Notes under the pieces: generated by a model
What the model saw: the letters and a program-made list of their open reading frames with translations, nothing else
Told to the model about the DNA's origin: nothing
Databases searched by the model: none
From: Anaeramoeba flamelloides
Lineage: Eukaryota > Metamonada > Anaeramoebidae
Direction of reading: 5' to 3'
DNA length: 64,000 nt
Assembly: GCA_027625915.1 (NCBI GenBank)
Contig: JANTQA010000023.1
Location: 2,604,001 to 2,668,000 of the forward strand
In this document: in pieces, positions 21,739 to 35,100 of the stretch
Layout of the letters: each line of letters starts with the position of its first letter
Numbering within the stretch: the stretch's first letter is position 1
Made by a program: the position numbers and the translations under genes

Positions 21739-24700
21739 ATGTTGAAGAATCTACCCCGTGTTTTATTATTTGCATTTTTCTCCGAGCTTCTTTTAAGTTT
21801 TTTATATATTTGTGTAGTTGCTCTTCTTTCAGAGTACGCACGCGAAATAGGCTCAAGTGGCACATTTATTGGCTTGATTGCAAGTGCTTATTCGGTGACT
21901 GAATTGTTCAGTAATTATTTCTTTGGATGGCTATCAGACAAATACGGAAGAGCACCAATACTGGCAATTTGTGATCTTGCGCTCGCTTTGTGTACTTCTA
22001 TCACAGGTGTAGTCAGCAACAAATGGTATCTCATCATTATTCGATTAATTACAGGTCTCTTTTCAGGTAAAATTTCGGATTCTTAAATTTAATACACAAT
22101 TTTTCTTTCTCGAATTTAAACCTTTTTGTCAGTGTACTCAAAGTACAAATTAGCCCTTGAAAAAGTGAATTTGTATTTCACAAATTTTCTTTTCTTTCAG
22201 TTTCTATTCTATTCTTTTCTATTCTTTTCTTTTCTATGGGTATCTCTTAAATGTTGAAGAAAAAAAGGATTTAATTTTTACAATAGTTCGAAAAAACCCC
22301 AATACTTTGTAATGTACTAACACCAATGTCTTCGAAGAGTACATGAATTAATTTGAATTAAAAATCAAAAAAAATTCAGATCAAAGAAACTACAAAAAAA
22401 GGCTTTCGAACTTCATCCAAAACGATCTACTTGAGGCTAACAGTAATAGTGGTTTGTGTAAAAATCAAAGTTTTGTAAACTGAGAAAATTGTCTTTACCA
22501 ATTTTTATAGTTGTTGAACAAAGCAAGATGTGAAGTTGGTTTTTTTGTTTTTTTCTAGGGCTGTACTGTATAAAAAACTGAGGATCAAAAAGTGTTCTTC
22601 ATAACGCTTCAAAGAATTAACCAAACAGTTTGAACAACATACTTGAAATGTTTTTGTACATCTTTTTGAAAATCGTTATTTTTTTGTTTATGAAATTTGT
22701 TTTAATTTGGCGATTTTTTTTTTTTTTTTTTTTTTTTTGAAAAATACTTTTTGAGTATTAATATTCGAAACAAGAACAACAAACTCAAAAGTTATTCAAA
22801 ATCATTCTACCAACAACCTGTATGCCCACAAAAAACAAACCAACAAACATTTTCAACACAAATCTGAATAAAGCCTCGTTTAAATTTTTATGTGCCGGAG
22901 GAAATGCTGATTAAATATTATCAACACCCTAGATTCGTGGCTAAACAAAGTGTGTTGAATTGAGGGTAAATCAAAAAATTTCCAAAGTTCACACGACTCT
23001 AAAAAAATCTATATCAAATATTATTGATAAATAATAGAGGTTTTGGTGATAAAATGTATTATCACGATATTCGCCTAAGCTCACGGAAATATTAAAAAAT
23101 TGTGATTAGTCCAACTTTCTCGCAAAATGCCATCAAATCGCTTAAAATACAAAATCACGCTAAAGAAAATTATTTTTTGGAAATCTCCTTACAAAATCCA
23201 ATAAATTTTACAAAAACTTGAGATTTTTACAACACTTTTAAAAACATTTGGGTACTTTTTTTTTTCAAACAGTTGGTATGAACTGATCAAATTATTTGAG
23301 AATTTTTTTTTTTCTCCACCCTTTCATTTATTAAAATCACATCTACACAAGTGCAAATATGAATGTTGTAAAAACTCTATTTTTTTATAACATTACATAT
23401 TTACACTTGTGTAACATTTTCACAACTTATTTGAAAGGCTTAGTAGATTGTGAAATTAGTGAAATTAATTATTACCGATTCCGCTTTACTGTTAATTGTA
23501 AAATAAAAAGATCAAAATTTTCATTCATCTTTCCAAAATAATCTATCCAAGAATTAAAATAAATCATCATAAGTCCCAATTCTTCAAAAAGGTAAATTAA
23601 TAATTTAAACTGATTTAGGAATTGAAAAACTGAAATGTTACTATAATTTACAAATTATCTTTTTTTGGAAATCTAAATGAAAATTTTGTTCCATTTATTT
23701 TGAAACAAAATAGTATAATAATTTGAAAATTTACAATGATTTAAAACTCTTTTTTTGGAAACTGAATGAAACTTTTGTTCGCTTTATTTTGCAACAAATA
23801 GTATCAAATAGAGGCACCCAAAAAAGGTATTCTGTAATTGAAAAAAATATTATGAAAATTAGATCTTACAAATTATTAATATCTACTCCCCCAAACCGCC
23901 TAAAAACAAACATTTTTTATTTTTCTCTTTTTTACAATTTTTCATTTAAAACTTTTACTTATTCCTTTATTCTTTATATATAATCATAATTGTAATGATA
24001 CTTAGGTATCTTACCCGTAGGACAAGCTGCGTGTAGTGATCTTGCAGTAGATTTTGAGCAAAATAATATTTATCAAAGTTATATTATTATATCTCAAGGC
24101 TTGGGCTGTGTGTTTGGCCCCCTACTAGTTATTATTTTATCACTCCTGAATTTCGAGTTTCGAGGATTTTGTCTCATTTCTGGGTTACTAATGTTTGTTC
24201 TGTCATTGATTGGAATTATTTTTGTCAAAGAAACCCGAGTTTTTAAACGACCAAAAATACATGAAGAAAAAGAAAAATTAAATCAAAATGATCTCGATCT
24301 TGTTGATATTGTTGGTTCTGATGATAACGAAGAAAAGGACTCTAAGAAGACAGTAGAAAAGGAGACACAACAGGATAAGAAGAATGGAGACCAACAAGAT
24401 CAAAAAAATAAAGAAGAGAAAGAAGATCAAAAAAAGAAAGAAAGTGAAAAGAATACTAAAAAGAAATTAAGGTTCAAGGATATGTTTAATAAGGATGTTA
24501 TTATCTTAATAGCTATGAATTACCTCTTATTGCTTCCACTCTCGATCATTTTCACTATATTACCCTTATTGATTGTTGACGTCTATAATAAAAATCCAAA
24601 TATCTATTCAAATATAATTATGTTTCTACACGGATCAGCCTTGACGGCTTCTTGTTTAATATTTTATCCCTTTTTAATCAGAAAAACTAATAACGTATTT

Positions 24701-25078
24701 GCTTGGAATTATTCACTGATTGTACAAATCATTTGCTTCATACCAGTTGGCTTTATTACGAATTTCTGGATCTTTTTTGCAATTTACGCAGTTTATATTT
24801 GGCATTGCTGTGTAAATGCGATCCAAGTGATTGCATTCCTTATTTTCCGATCAACAGTGGGTATGGAAGGGCAAACGGTAGGATTAAGCCAGGTATTCCA
24901 AGCATTATCACGGGCAACCGCACCGATTATTGGAATGTATTTCTATGAAAAGGGGATTTTGTATGTTGTAATCTTCATGGCATCTGTTTTTATATTTTTA
25001 TTACCATTTCTATACTTTACAGATATTCCAAAATTATTAAAAAGGAAAAGGTCAAATGAAAATGCTGATAATAAATAA
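21739..25078 (+). CDS. Major facilitator superfamily transporter, DHA1-like (466 aa, 2 exons)
   Basis: Exons 21739-22066 and 24006-25078, joined in phase 1 (TTTTCAG|GTAAAA donor; ATACTTAG|GT acceptor), giving 466 codons plus TAA. The exon boundary is supported by homology: RLITGLFSG joins GILPVGQAACSDL, a typical MFS TM4-TM5 region. Motif A between TM2 and TM3 is clear (GWLSDKYGRAP). Hydrophobic segments fit 6 + 6 helices. A K/E/D-rich loop of about 75 residues (about 193-268) separates the two halves and is long for the family. The Met at 21739 is preceded by an in-frame stop. Drug:H+ antiporter-type or tetracycline-resistance-type homologues are likely relatives; the substrate cannot be told. 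Confidence 0.85.
22067..24005 (+). other. 1.9-kb intron of the MFS gene
   Basis: GT-AG intron. Contains a TTCTATTC/TTTTC tandem stretch (about 22185-22235), a poly(T) tract (about 22718-22738) and a partial copy (about 23035-23250) of the TCGCGA element seen complete at 58562-59838. No coding exon was recognised; the short frames at 23359 and 23723 lack features. Confidence 0.75.
23035..23250 (+). mobile_element. partial copy of the TAGAGGTTTTGATGATAA element
   Basis: Begins TAGAGGTTTTGGTGATAAAA and continues with GTGATTAGTCCAACTTTCTC, which matches the left end of the element at 58562 (GCGATTAGTCCAACTTTATC). Its TCGCGA sites have largely decayed. No matching right end was found nearby. Confidence 0.6.
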
Positions 25079-28000
25079 ATTTATCATGATTATATGCCTT
25101 TTGTGATAAATCCTATATATTTTTAATAATTATTTTCTTTTCAAAAAAATAATGACTTAATCTTCTGACTACCACCAAAATGATTTTGTCATGATTCTTT
25201 AATTATTAAAATGTGCTTTTTTTTTTTTGTTTAAAATCTATTCTCCAGGTAAAAAAACCATCTTTGAGACCGTTTTAATGGAATCTTTTCAAATAAAAAT
25301 CTTAATTATTAAAATAGACGAGGTAAAATTATAAATCAAAATAATTAGAACACTCTAAGTGCAAGAACATTTCATTTTAATTTTAGAGAAATATGAAACT
25401 GACTTATTGTTGAATTTTTATGGGTATATTATTAAATTTCAAATTTAGTCAAATTGATTTTTTTAATATTTTTGAAGAGTTTCTCAATAATTATTATTGG
25501 TATAAAAGTTTTTGATGGTTTTTTTATATTTGTAGGAGGATAAATCAAAAAGGTTATTTTTTGATTAGTAGTATTTTATTACTGAAATTGTAGAAAATCC
25601 ACAATTTTGAAATCACCAATACTAAATATTTTTAAAAAATTGTTCCAAATTCAATTTTTACCAAAAAGTTAAGTGGAAAACCCCCCCCCTGAAAACAAGT
25701 TGCAAAAGTCTAATTGGTCTCTTAATTATCTTTTTTTTCAAAATCCTTGCCAAAAATTTTGAGTATACCATCCAAACCACCCAAAAGCACACTCTAACAT
25801 ACTCTAACATGCCCTAACATGTCTTAACCTACCAGTAAAGGTGTTTTAAAATGCCTACAGTCAATATATTTCAATTAAATTGACTATTTTGAAAAAAAGG
25901 AGAATTTGACCAATTTCGTAATTTGAACAAATTTGAAAAATAATAATTTTCCCAATTTTTATTAGTTTTCGTTTTGAAAAATTACTTTTTTTTTTAATAA
26001 AAAAAAAATCTTATGCTAGAGTAGTAAATTGAAATCAAATCCATTTATAGTGGTTTCTCAAATAAATATATTATTTTTCATACTTACGATATACATTTTA
26101 TATATCTTTTGTTACAATTTCAGTATTATTAATTATTTCGAATTTTCAGCTAACAAACACCAAAAATAATTTTAGTTCTTATTTGAATAATAAAAAATGG
26201 AAAGCCATTTGTTGATCACTAAACTAATAAAAAATAATACCAAATATAAAACAACGGGCTAAAATGATTTTAATTTATTTTCAAAACATCAATGAAACAA
26301 ATTTTAATTTAAAACTGAATTGTGTTTATATATAGAAATTTTAATAACATAAAGTTACAATCTTTTGTGTGTTCATTTTTTTAATCATCTGAAATTTATC
26401 CAAAGAATATATTTGTATTGAAAAAAAAAAAAAAAAAAAAAAAAAGAAATCTTAAAAGATATTAAGATTTTTAGAAACCGAACAAGTTATTTATTGTTTT
26501 TTTTTTTTTTTAATTTATTTGAATAATATACCTACAATTTCCGATCTTAAATAACAATAACATACCTTTTTAATAAAGTAAGATGGGGTAAAAATATTTA
26601 GTTTGAGTTTTGCAGAAATTTTTTGAAAAATTCAATCTTAAAAATGACCCAGGAGTTTAGTAATTATTTTCACAATTTTATTCACCTTTTAGGATTGGTA
26701 ATTTCCAACCGAGTATTAAATATTACAGTATGTACATCTGAAAGGAAAAAAAAAATAATTTAGAATGTTGGGTAGTAGTTCGTTTTTATCTTTTTTGATG
26801 AAAAAAAAATAAATAATTGATAGAAATTTAATAACTCAACTCAGAATATGAGTTATTTAAAATTTTATTTTGATTGTAAAAATGTTATCTTATTTATTTT
26901 TTTTTTTTTTGATGATGTGTATTTCACTTGGTTATGAAAAAAATTGCTTTTGTTTTTAATTAAATCTATTTTTTTTGATATGATAGAATTATTTTTCAAT
27001 ATTTCTTCAAATTCTCAAGAAAAACAAGTAAAATCTACATTATTGCTTGTTAATGACTTATTGTTAATTCATTAGGATAGTAGTTCACAAAATTATTTAA
27101 TATTATTTTTATTGTTTTTTTTTCTTTTCAAACAAATATAACGGGTCTTTATTGAACCAAAATAGTGAATCAAGAGTGCCTTATAACAATATTATAACCA
27201 TACTTAATTGTGTAAATACATAAAAACAAAATTTACAAAAAAAAAAAAAAATATACCATGTTGTAACTCATACATAGAATGATTCCCCCCCTTCAACTAA
27301 AAAATAAATCAAATGAAAAGTACATTGGTGGTTCTAACAGGCTTAGAGAAACTTTAGACCATTATAAAATTAACCATTTCTTTCTTTAAAGATATTAATG
27401 AATGATATTTGTAGATACATACTTGATTCAGATTTAAATAGTTGTTTGAGATAAGATCTTAAATTAATGTAAATGGATAAAAAATATTAATTGATTTAAT
27501 GTTATAAATTTTCAACCATAATTATCAAAATTTTCTGAAGCAAAATGTTATTTATTGTTTTTATTCAAAAAATGAAAAATTTCACCCTTTTTATCAAATA
27601 ATTTAACTTTAATCTTTATATATCTTCGTAATTATATTTTTAAAATTTGGTTAAAGAACCCTTTTTCATGTTGTATTTTATCTACCAACATATTGATATG
27701 TTTCTTAGATCTATACATTAAATCAAGATTTTAGTAATCTGTTAAATTCCAGCAATGTGTTAAAGTTCTCACACAACTATGCTTCTTGGTAAACTTCTAA
27801 AAAGCCAAAAGAAAAAAAAATCAATATTATTATCAATATTTTATTCGAATACTCAAAACATACACAATCACCAACCTTTTAATTTAATCTTTAAATTGAT
27901 AATAATATCGGCCTACTAATAAAATAGACCTTCAGCGATTTTAAAAAATTGTAACTTTTAACAAAGTAGAATTCAAACACCACTCTAATATAAAAATAAA

Positions 28001-29197
28001 TTCTGCAAATGAAAGTTAGCTAAAATTACATATTGAATTTCAATTATACATATAAATTATTTTTTCAAAGTTATGATAATTTTATTTCATTAAGAAAAGA
28101 TATCTCTTAAACTAATTAAGATTCAAATACCACCCCTTTTTCAAAAATCATAACTTTTGAAAAAAACACTTATTTTTGGTGGATTTTTTTTTTTTTTTTG
28201 AAATAAGTTACACTGAATGAACTTTAGATTGAACAGTAAGAATGGAAAAATAATAAATGTTAAAACAATTTTCAGAAAATAATCGGGAATATATAGAAAA
28301 ACTCTAACATGGAAAAAATTATAATGATAAAAAATATTCCAAAAAAAGAAATAAAAAATCAGTTTTTCAATTTAATTTAGCGATATCTTTTTTTGAAATA
28401 TTTTGTGCTATTTTCAAATTGAAAAATAAGTTTTCTTTTAGACAATTAAAAAAAATATATTTAAAAAAATAATCTCCTCTACAAAGTTAAATAAAAATTT
28501 CAAAAATATTAGAATTTAAAATGAAAAAAATATTACTAAAAATTTTCATTTTTTTTTGCAATTCCCATTAATATCTAATAAAGTTGAAAACCTTTCTCAA
28601 AATTCTTATGTATAATAGTGTTTATTTATTGAGTGTATTTCAAAAATACAAAATATATAGCTTTTTTTTTGAAAAAATTTTCCGATTTAATAATGATGCG
28701 AAAAGTTTGAAAATCGCTGATGGCTGATCTTGAGAACATGAGTTTAATAATTAATACCAAAATTTTATTAATATTATAGAAACCGTTAATTTAACAATCT
28801 GAAGTATTATTTTATTCAAGTTAAGAATAAAGAATTGATTTAATATCTATTTTGAAAAATTTTGATCGACTTTGTATACGAACCAAATAAGGAAAAAGCA
28901 CATTAATAGCATTTGCTCAGATATTAAACAAAAATCAAAACAATAAAAAAAAATACTGTTTTTGCAATTGCTATTTCAGACTAATGATGATAATAAATAA
29001 TTATATTGCTTATTTCAGCAAAAAAAAAATATTTTCAAATAGAAAAGATTGATCTTGTTGCAAAATATAATATTTATTCAATCAAAAAATCAAAAAAATC
29101 AAAAAAATCAAAAAAGGTAATAGGTAAATAAAGTTCTAAAAAAATATTTTATTTAAAAAGTGTAATAAAAAAAAAACAACAAGACTGAAAAAAATTC
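25079..29197. other. 4.1-kb intergenic region between convergent genes
   Basis: Very AT-rich with homopolymer tracts (e.g. A-run about 26421-26446). A short cluster of CTCTAACAT-type units lies at about 25788-25830. I see no gene, RNA or element boundary here. Confidence 0.6.
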
Positions 29198-32100
29198 TTA
29201 ATTATTGTCATCTACTTCTTGAAATTCATTATCATGGACACTACTATATTCTGATCCTGAATTTGAATTCGAAGCTGATTGATTCGAGCTTGACTTTCCT
29301 GAAGAATCCAAATCATCTAAATTATCCAATTCGATATTTTCATCTGAAGATTGCTCGTCTTTTTGATTCTCAGAATCTGATCCTGATGATTTGGAAGCAA
29401 TTTTGCCGTCAATATCTGATTCGTAGCTTTGTTCATTGTTTGAAGATTGTCCAAGAGAATGTACAACTTTTTCAGAATCATTTTCTGTTGACGAGAAGGA
29501 ATCAAGTTTATTTTCGTCATTTCTGGGGTTCTTTTTCCTCTTAAATAATAAAAAGCCAAGGCAACAAAATAGGGAGCCTGCTAAAATTCCAAATCCCAAG
29601 GAAAGGCCTTTGAGAACACTAGTTTGATCTTCGGATGCCAAGGTTAAAACGAACGTTGTTGAAATAGTGTTGGATTCGCAAGAGTCGGTGGCAAAAACCT
29701 CGATTTCATAGGTTTTTTCTTCGTCGGGCGTGATTCCTTCGAATTGTCTTTTGTCGGGAATAAAGGATAGCCAGTCTGGCAACGCCTCACCATCCTTAAG
29801 CAGGGCCTTGTACGTGAGGGAATCATCGTCTTCATTATTACCAAAGGTTTCTTCGTCAAAGTTGAATGTCCATTTGTCATCTTTGATTGCCTCTTGATCC
29901 TTAATTGGTGTTACCAGGGTGGGCGCTTCATTGACTATTTGCAGGTTATAATCTGTCGAAACAACATTCAATTCGCACAGGTCTGTGGCCCGCACTTGGA
30001 TCCGGATTGTTTCTGTGCATTGGCTCGGTGGCGTACCTGTGAGCTTACGATTGGCATCGTCAAAATCGAGCCAATCTGGCAAATCATCGCCCGTTGACAG
30101 CTTAACGGCATATGACAATGTTTCGCTGGTTTCCGTGTTATAAAAGGTATTTTTGGGGATCGTGTATTGATAATCTTCGTTAATGACAATTTCTTGGTCT
30201 TGAATTTCATTAAAAACAGTTGGCGGCGTGTTGACTATAGTTAAATTAAAGACACTTTCATCAGATTGTTGGCCGCAGGTATCAAAGGCAAAAATGTGGA
30301 TTGGCAACGTTTCATTACAGCCATTGGGGGCGATTCCACTAAATTTCCCTGTATTTTCATTCAGTGTTAGCCAATCTGGCAGAGGCTCGTCGTTGGACAA
30401 ATTGGCCTGAAATTCCAAATTGCCAAATCCTTCGTCATCTATAAAGCTACTTTCGGGTATTTGATAAACGAAATTGTCCATCACGCTTATGGATCTGCTT
30501 TCGATTGTTTGGTTCATTTCAGGAGGATCATTGATTATGCTTAGGATGAACCATTGGCCTACTTCTTCATAGTAGCATGTGTCCCCCGCATAGATGGTAA
30601 TGTTCAGGGTTTCTGGGCATCCGCTTGGCGCTGTGCCGATAAAGGACAATTTATCATCGTCGAAATGCAGCCAATCGGGAATGTATTGATCGCCATCAAC
30701 CCTCGGGTCGTATTCAATTTCTTCATATGGATCGGGGTTTTCAAAGAGATTATGTGTAAATTCAAAGCCAAAGCTCGCCGATGCATGGATTTCCTTGTCT
30801 GTGATCAATTCCTTGACTACAGGCGGGTCGTTGGTAATGTCAATTTTAAAATAGTCGGTGATTTCATTGTCGTCACACGTGTCCTTCGTGAGCACCAAAA
30901 TTTCCAATTCCGTTGCGCATCTAATCGGCGCCTGCCCCTTGAATCGCCTTTCGCCAGGAATAAACTCGATCCATTCGGGCAAATCTGACCCGTCATTTTG
31001 AATGGCGTCATAGATCAATTCCTCAGCTGATTCCTTATTCGTGAAGGTCCAGCTTGGGAAGGTGAAATCAAATGTCTCATTTGCGGTGAACACTTGGTTC
31101 TCGATACTCTGGTTGATCAATGGCTGGTTGTTTTGCACATCCAAAACAAAAATTTGCTTGGCATATGAAGACTGGCAGCTGTCTATTGCCCGCACTTCAA
31201 TATTTATTTTTTCGCCACAGCCCTCGTCGTGCAAGCCGATGAATCTTCTTTCGTTCGCCCTAAATTCGATCCAACTAGGCAAATCGGAGCCACCTTCCAA
31301 ATAGGCCTCATACACCAAATTTTCAATTGAGGTTTCCTGGTTAACAAATGACGTGATGTTAATGTTAAAATCGATGTCCTGCAGGATATCAAATTCCACA
31401 TCCTCGATTATGGTACTGACCTCTGGTGGGTTGTTTATTACTGTTAAATCCCAATCGACGTATTCGCTCCAATACGAACAGGTATCCGTGGCCTTGAGTC
31501 GAATTGAGATGGTATGAGAGCAGCCGATGGGCACGTCGCCATGATATAGTTGCTGGTCGGCGTCGAAATTTAGCCAATCGGGCAATGGGTCGCCGTTTGT
31601 CAGTGTTGATGTATAGTCTAGGGGCTCATTGGCGTCATCGTTTTTAAAGACATTTGCAAAATAATAGTTTAAGTCCTGCCCAATGCCAATCGAATAATCG
31701 TCGAGCCCATCCTCAATTAGGATTGGGTTATTTTCGATATAGAGCCAGAAGATGTCTGAAGCGGTGTAGCAGGAATCCTCGACCATGACTTTGATTTCGA
31801 TCTGCTGATCACAGCCGCTTGGTGCCACCCCGTCAAAGGTTAGGGTGCTTGGGTCGAAATTCAGCCAATCTGGTAATGGGTCTTCATTGGATAGTGTTGC
31901 CTGGTAGGTTAGATCCTCATTCTCGTCGGGGTTATAAAAGGTGTATTCCGACAGCGTAAAGGCTATATCGTCCATGACATTATAATTTTGATCTGGGATC
32001 GTTTGGTTGACAACTGGTGGATCATTTTCCACGATGACCTTAAAGATATCTGATTCGGTGTAGCAGGTGTCCGAGACCTTGAGCTTAATCTCAATGTTGA

Positions 32101-35100
32101 CCCCGCAATTGTCCTCTGTTGTACCAACAAACCTTCTTTCATCCGAAATAAATTCGAGCCAATCCGGTAGCGGGTTGCCATTGGAGAGCGTAGCCTGATA
32201 GGTAAATTCTTCATTTGGATCTGCGGTTGAAAAGGTATTTTCTGCAATGACAAAGTTAATTTCCTCGCTGGCGCCAAAATATTTGTCGTCGATGGGGTTG
32301 ATCAAATAAATTGGAGAATTTGTAACTTCGATATTGAATGTGTTCGTGGTTTCAAAGCATGAATCTTCGGCAATTAAATCGATCGAGTATGTGTAATTAC
32401 AGCTATCTGCCGATCCATTAAATTTGAATTCGTCGGGGTAGAAGTTGAGCCAGCTTGGCAGCGGGTCGCCGTTCGACAGTTCTGCCTTGTAAGTTAGCTC
32501 TTCTTGAATTTCGTTTTCGTTGGTAAATGTGTTTTCTGGGTAGCCGATGTCAATCAAATCGCCACCTCGATAGCTTTGATCTTCTAATTGGATGTTCAAA
32601 ATGGGCTGATCATTGGTTATGTCAAGCGTGAACAATTGGCTCTCAAAATAACAGCTATCCTCAGCCGTCAGTCTTATAATGTACTGTGCCGGGCATCCAA
32701 TTGGCCCCGTGCCATTGAATATAAGATTTTGGTCGTCAAAGTTTAGCCAATCGGGCAGATCAGAATTATCTTGCAATTTGGCTGTATATTGCAGGCTTTC
32801 GAACAATTCTGGGTTCGAGAACGAATACTCGCTGACTTGGAATTCGAAATTGATGCCTATGGGGTATTCTTCATTGCCAATCGTTTCGTTTGTTTGTGGG
32901 ACCACATTCAATTTTTTAAATTTAAAGGACCCAACTTGATCTGAACAGCTATCGCTAGCAGTCACTTGGACAATAAATTCCTCTTGACAGCCGAACTCGA
33001 CAGTACCGCTGAATTTTCTTTCACTGGAATCAAATGAGATCCAATCGGGTAAGGGGTTATCGTTGGATAATTTGGCTTGATAGTCAATGTCTTCATTGGA
33101 GTCTGGATTATTAAAGGTGTCGGTTGCAAAGATGTATTCGAAATCTTGGCCAACCTCAAATTCTTGGTCGACGAGGGGGTTGATGTATTCGATGGGTCGA
33201 TTGATTACCGTAAATACAAATTCGGACTGAGATTCCGTTCCCTCGCAACTATCGCTCGCGATTACTTTAATTTCCCAAAGGTCGCCACACTGTAGGGGCG
33301 CTGTACCATGGAATTTTCTTTCGTCGGGATCAAAATACAGCCAATCGGGTAATGGGTCGCCACTTGACAGGGTTGCCTGGTAATCAATTTCCTCATATAA
33401 ATCATCATTCGTCCAGGTGTCTATGTCAAAGATATATTCAAAGGTTTCGCCAACTTCGAATTCTTGAGCACTTAAATCCTTATTTTTGGTTAATTTGGAA
33501 TTTGTAATTTCAATGTTGAATTGGTCTTGGATCGAGCTACAACTATCGCTCACATTGATTAAAATATCGATACTACTCGAGCAATCGAGGGGCGCCTGCC
33601 CAACAAATTTTTGTTCATTGGCCCCCTGATCGTTAATAAATTCAATCCAACTTGGTAATGGATCGCCGTTGAGTAAGGTAACCTCGTAATTAATTTCTTC
33701 GTTTGTGTCTTCGTTGATAAATGTATTTTTTTCGAGCATAAAGTCAATAGTTTCATTGACCTGGAACTGGTATTGGTCTGGAATGCTCTTGTTTTGATAA
33801 ATTTGGTAATTATTAATAATAAAGCTAAAGGAATCGGAGTCCCAATTACAATTGTCGCTGGCGTTTAAATAGATGTCCAATGCAAAGCCACATCCCCTTG
33901 GAGTGTGTCCTGAAAATTTTCGTTCAGCCGAAGTAAAGGATAGCCAATCTGGCAATGCGTCCCCGCTGGCCAATTTGGCTTCATAGGTGAATTGCTGTTT
34001 GGAGCTTTCGTTATTTTGGAAGGTGTTTTCGTCAAAAATAAATGTAATATCCGTATCGTGCTGGAAGGTTTGATCATCAATGGCATTTATTAGCTTTGGT
34101 GGATCGTTTTGGATTTCTAATTCAAAGACGTCATTAATTGACGTACAACTGTCAGAGCAAATAACCTTAATTTCTAAAAAGTCTTCGCAATCGGGTGAAT
34201 GGCCTGTAAATTCTCTGTTTACTGAATCAAAGGAGATCCAGTCGGGTAATGGATCGCCATTGGATAATTCAGCCTCGTAAGTTAATTCTTCATGAATATT
34301 ATCAGTTGAAAAGGTATCCTCGGGGAAGCTAAAGGCAAAGTCTTCATCAAACAAAATGGTTTTGTCCGCAATGGGGTTATCGAGGCTTGGTGGCTGATTA
34401 CCAACTTGCATTTTGAAATAGGTTGGTGTTGATAAGCAACCGTCACTGGCGAGTAATTCGATCTCCAATGTAACACCACATATATCTGGCGCGATACCGG
34501 TATATCTCCTTTCGTCGGGAAGGAACGTTAGCCAATCTGGCAATGCATCGCCACTGGCTAGTTGCGAGCTGTAGGTTAGGGTCTCGTCGAGATCGTTATT
34601 AATAAATAAGTCGTCTGGGAAGACATAATCGATTTCATCGTTATTTTGGTAGGACTGATCTGCAATTGTTCCATCCAAGATTGGCTGTTCGTTCAGAACA
34701 CTTATTACAAAGCTAGTATTGGTAGTGAGGCAAGTATCAGTGGCCTCAATCAGGACTTCGTAATCAATGGCGCAACCGTCGGGGCTTGTTCCGCTGTATT
34801 TTCTTTCGTTGGAAGTAAATACGAGCCAACCTGGCAAGGGGTCGCCGTTGGTTAATTTTGATGTATAGGTTAATGTTTCGAAGGACTCTTCGTTGACAAA
34901 GAGATTTTCTGAAAAGATGTATTCAAAAGCATCGCCATTGTATACCTCCTGTACCTCGATGGTTTCATTTACCCTTGGTGGGTTATTGATGATTTCAAAA
35001 TTGAAAGTGTCATTTATACCACTGTAACAGGTGTCTTCGACCGTGACAATTATCTCAAAGATTTCTGGGCATTGCTCCTCCGTGGTTCCACTAAATTTTC

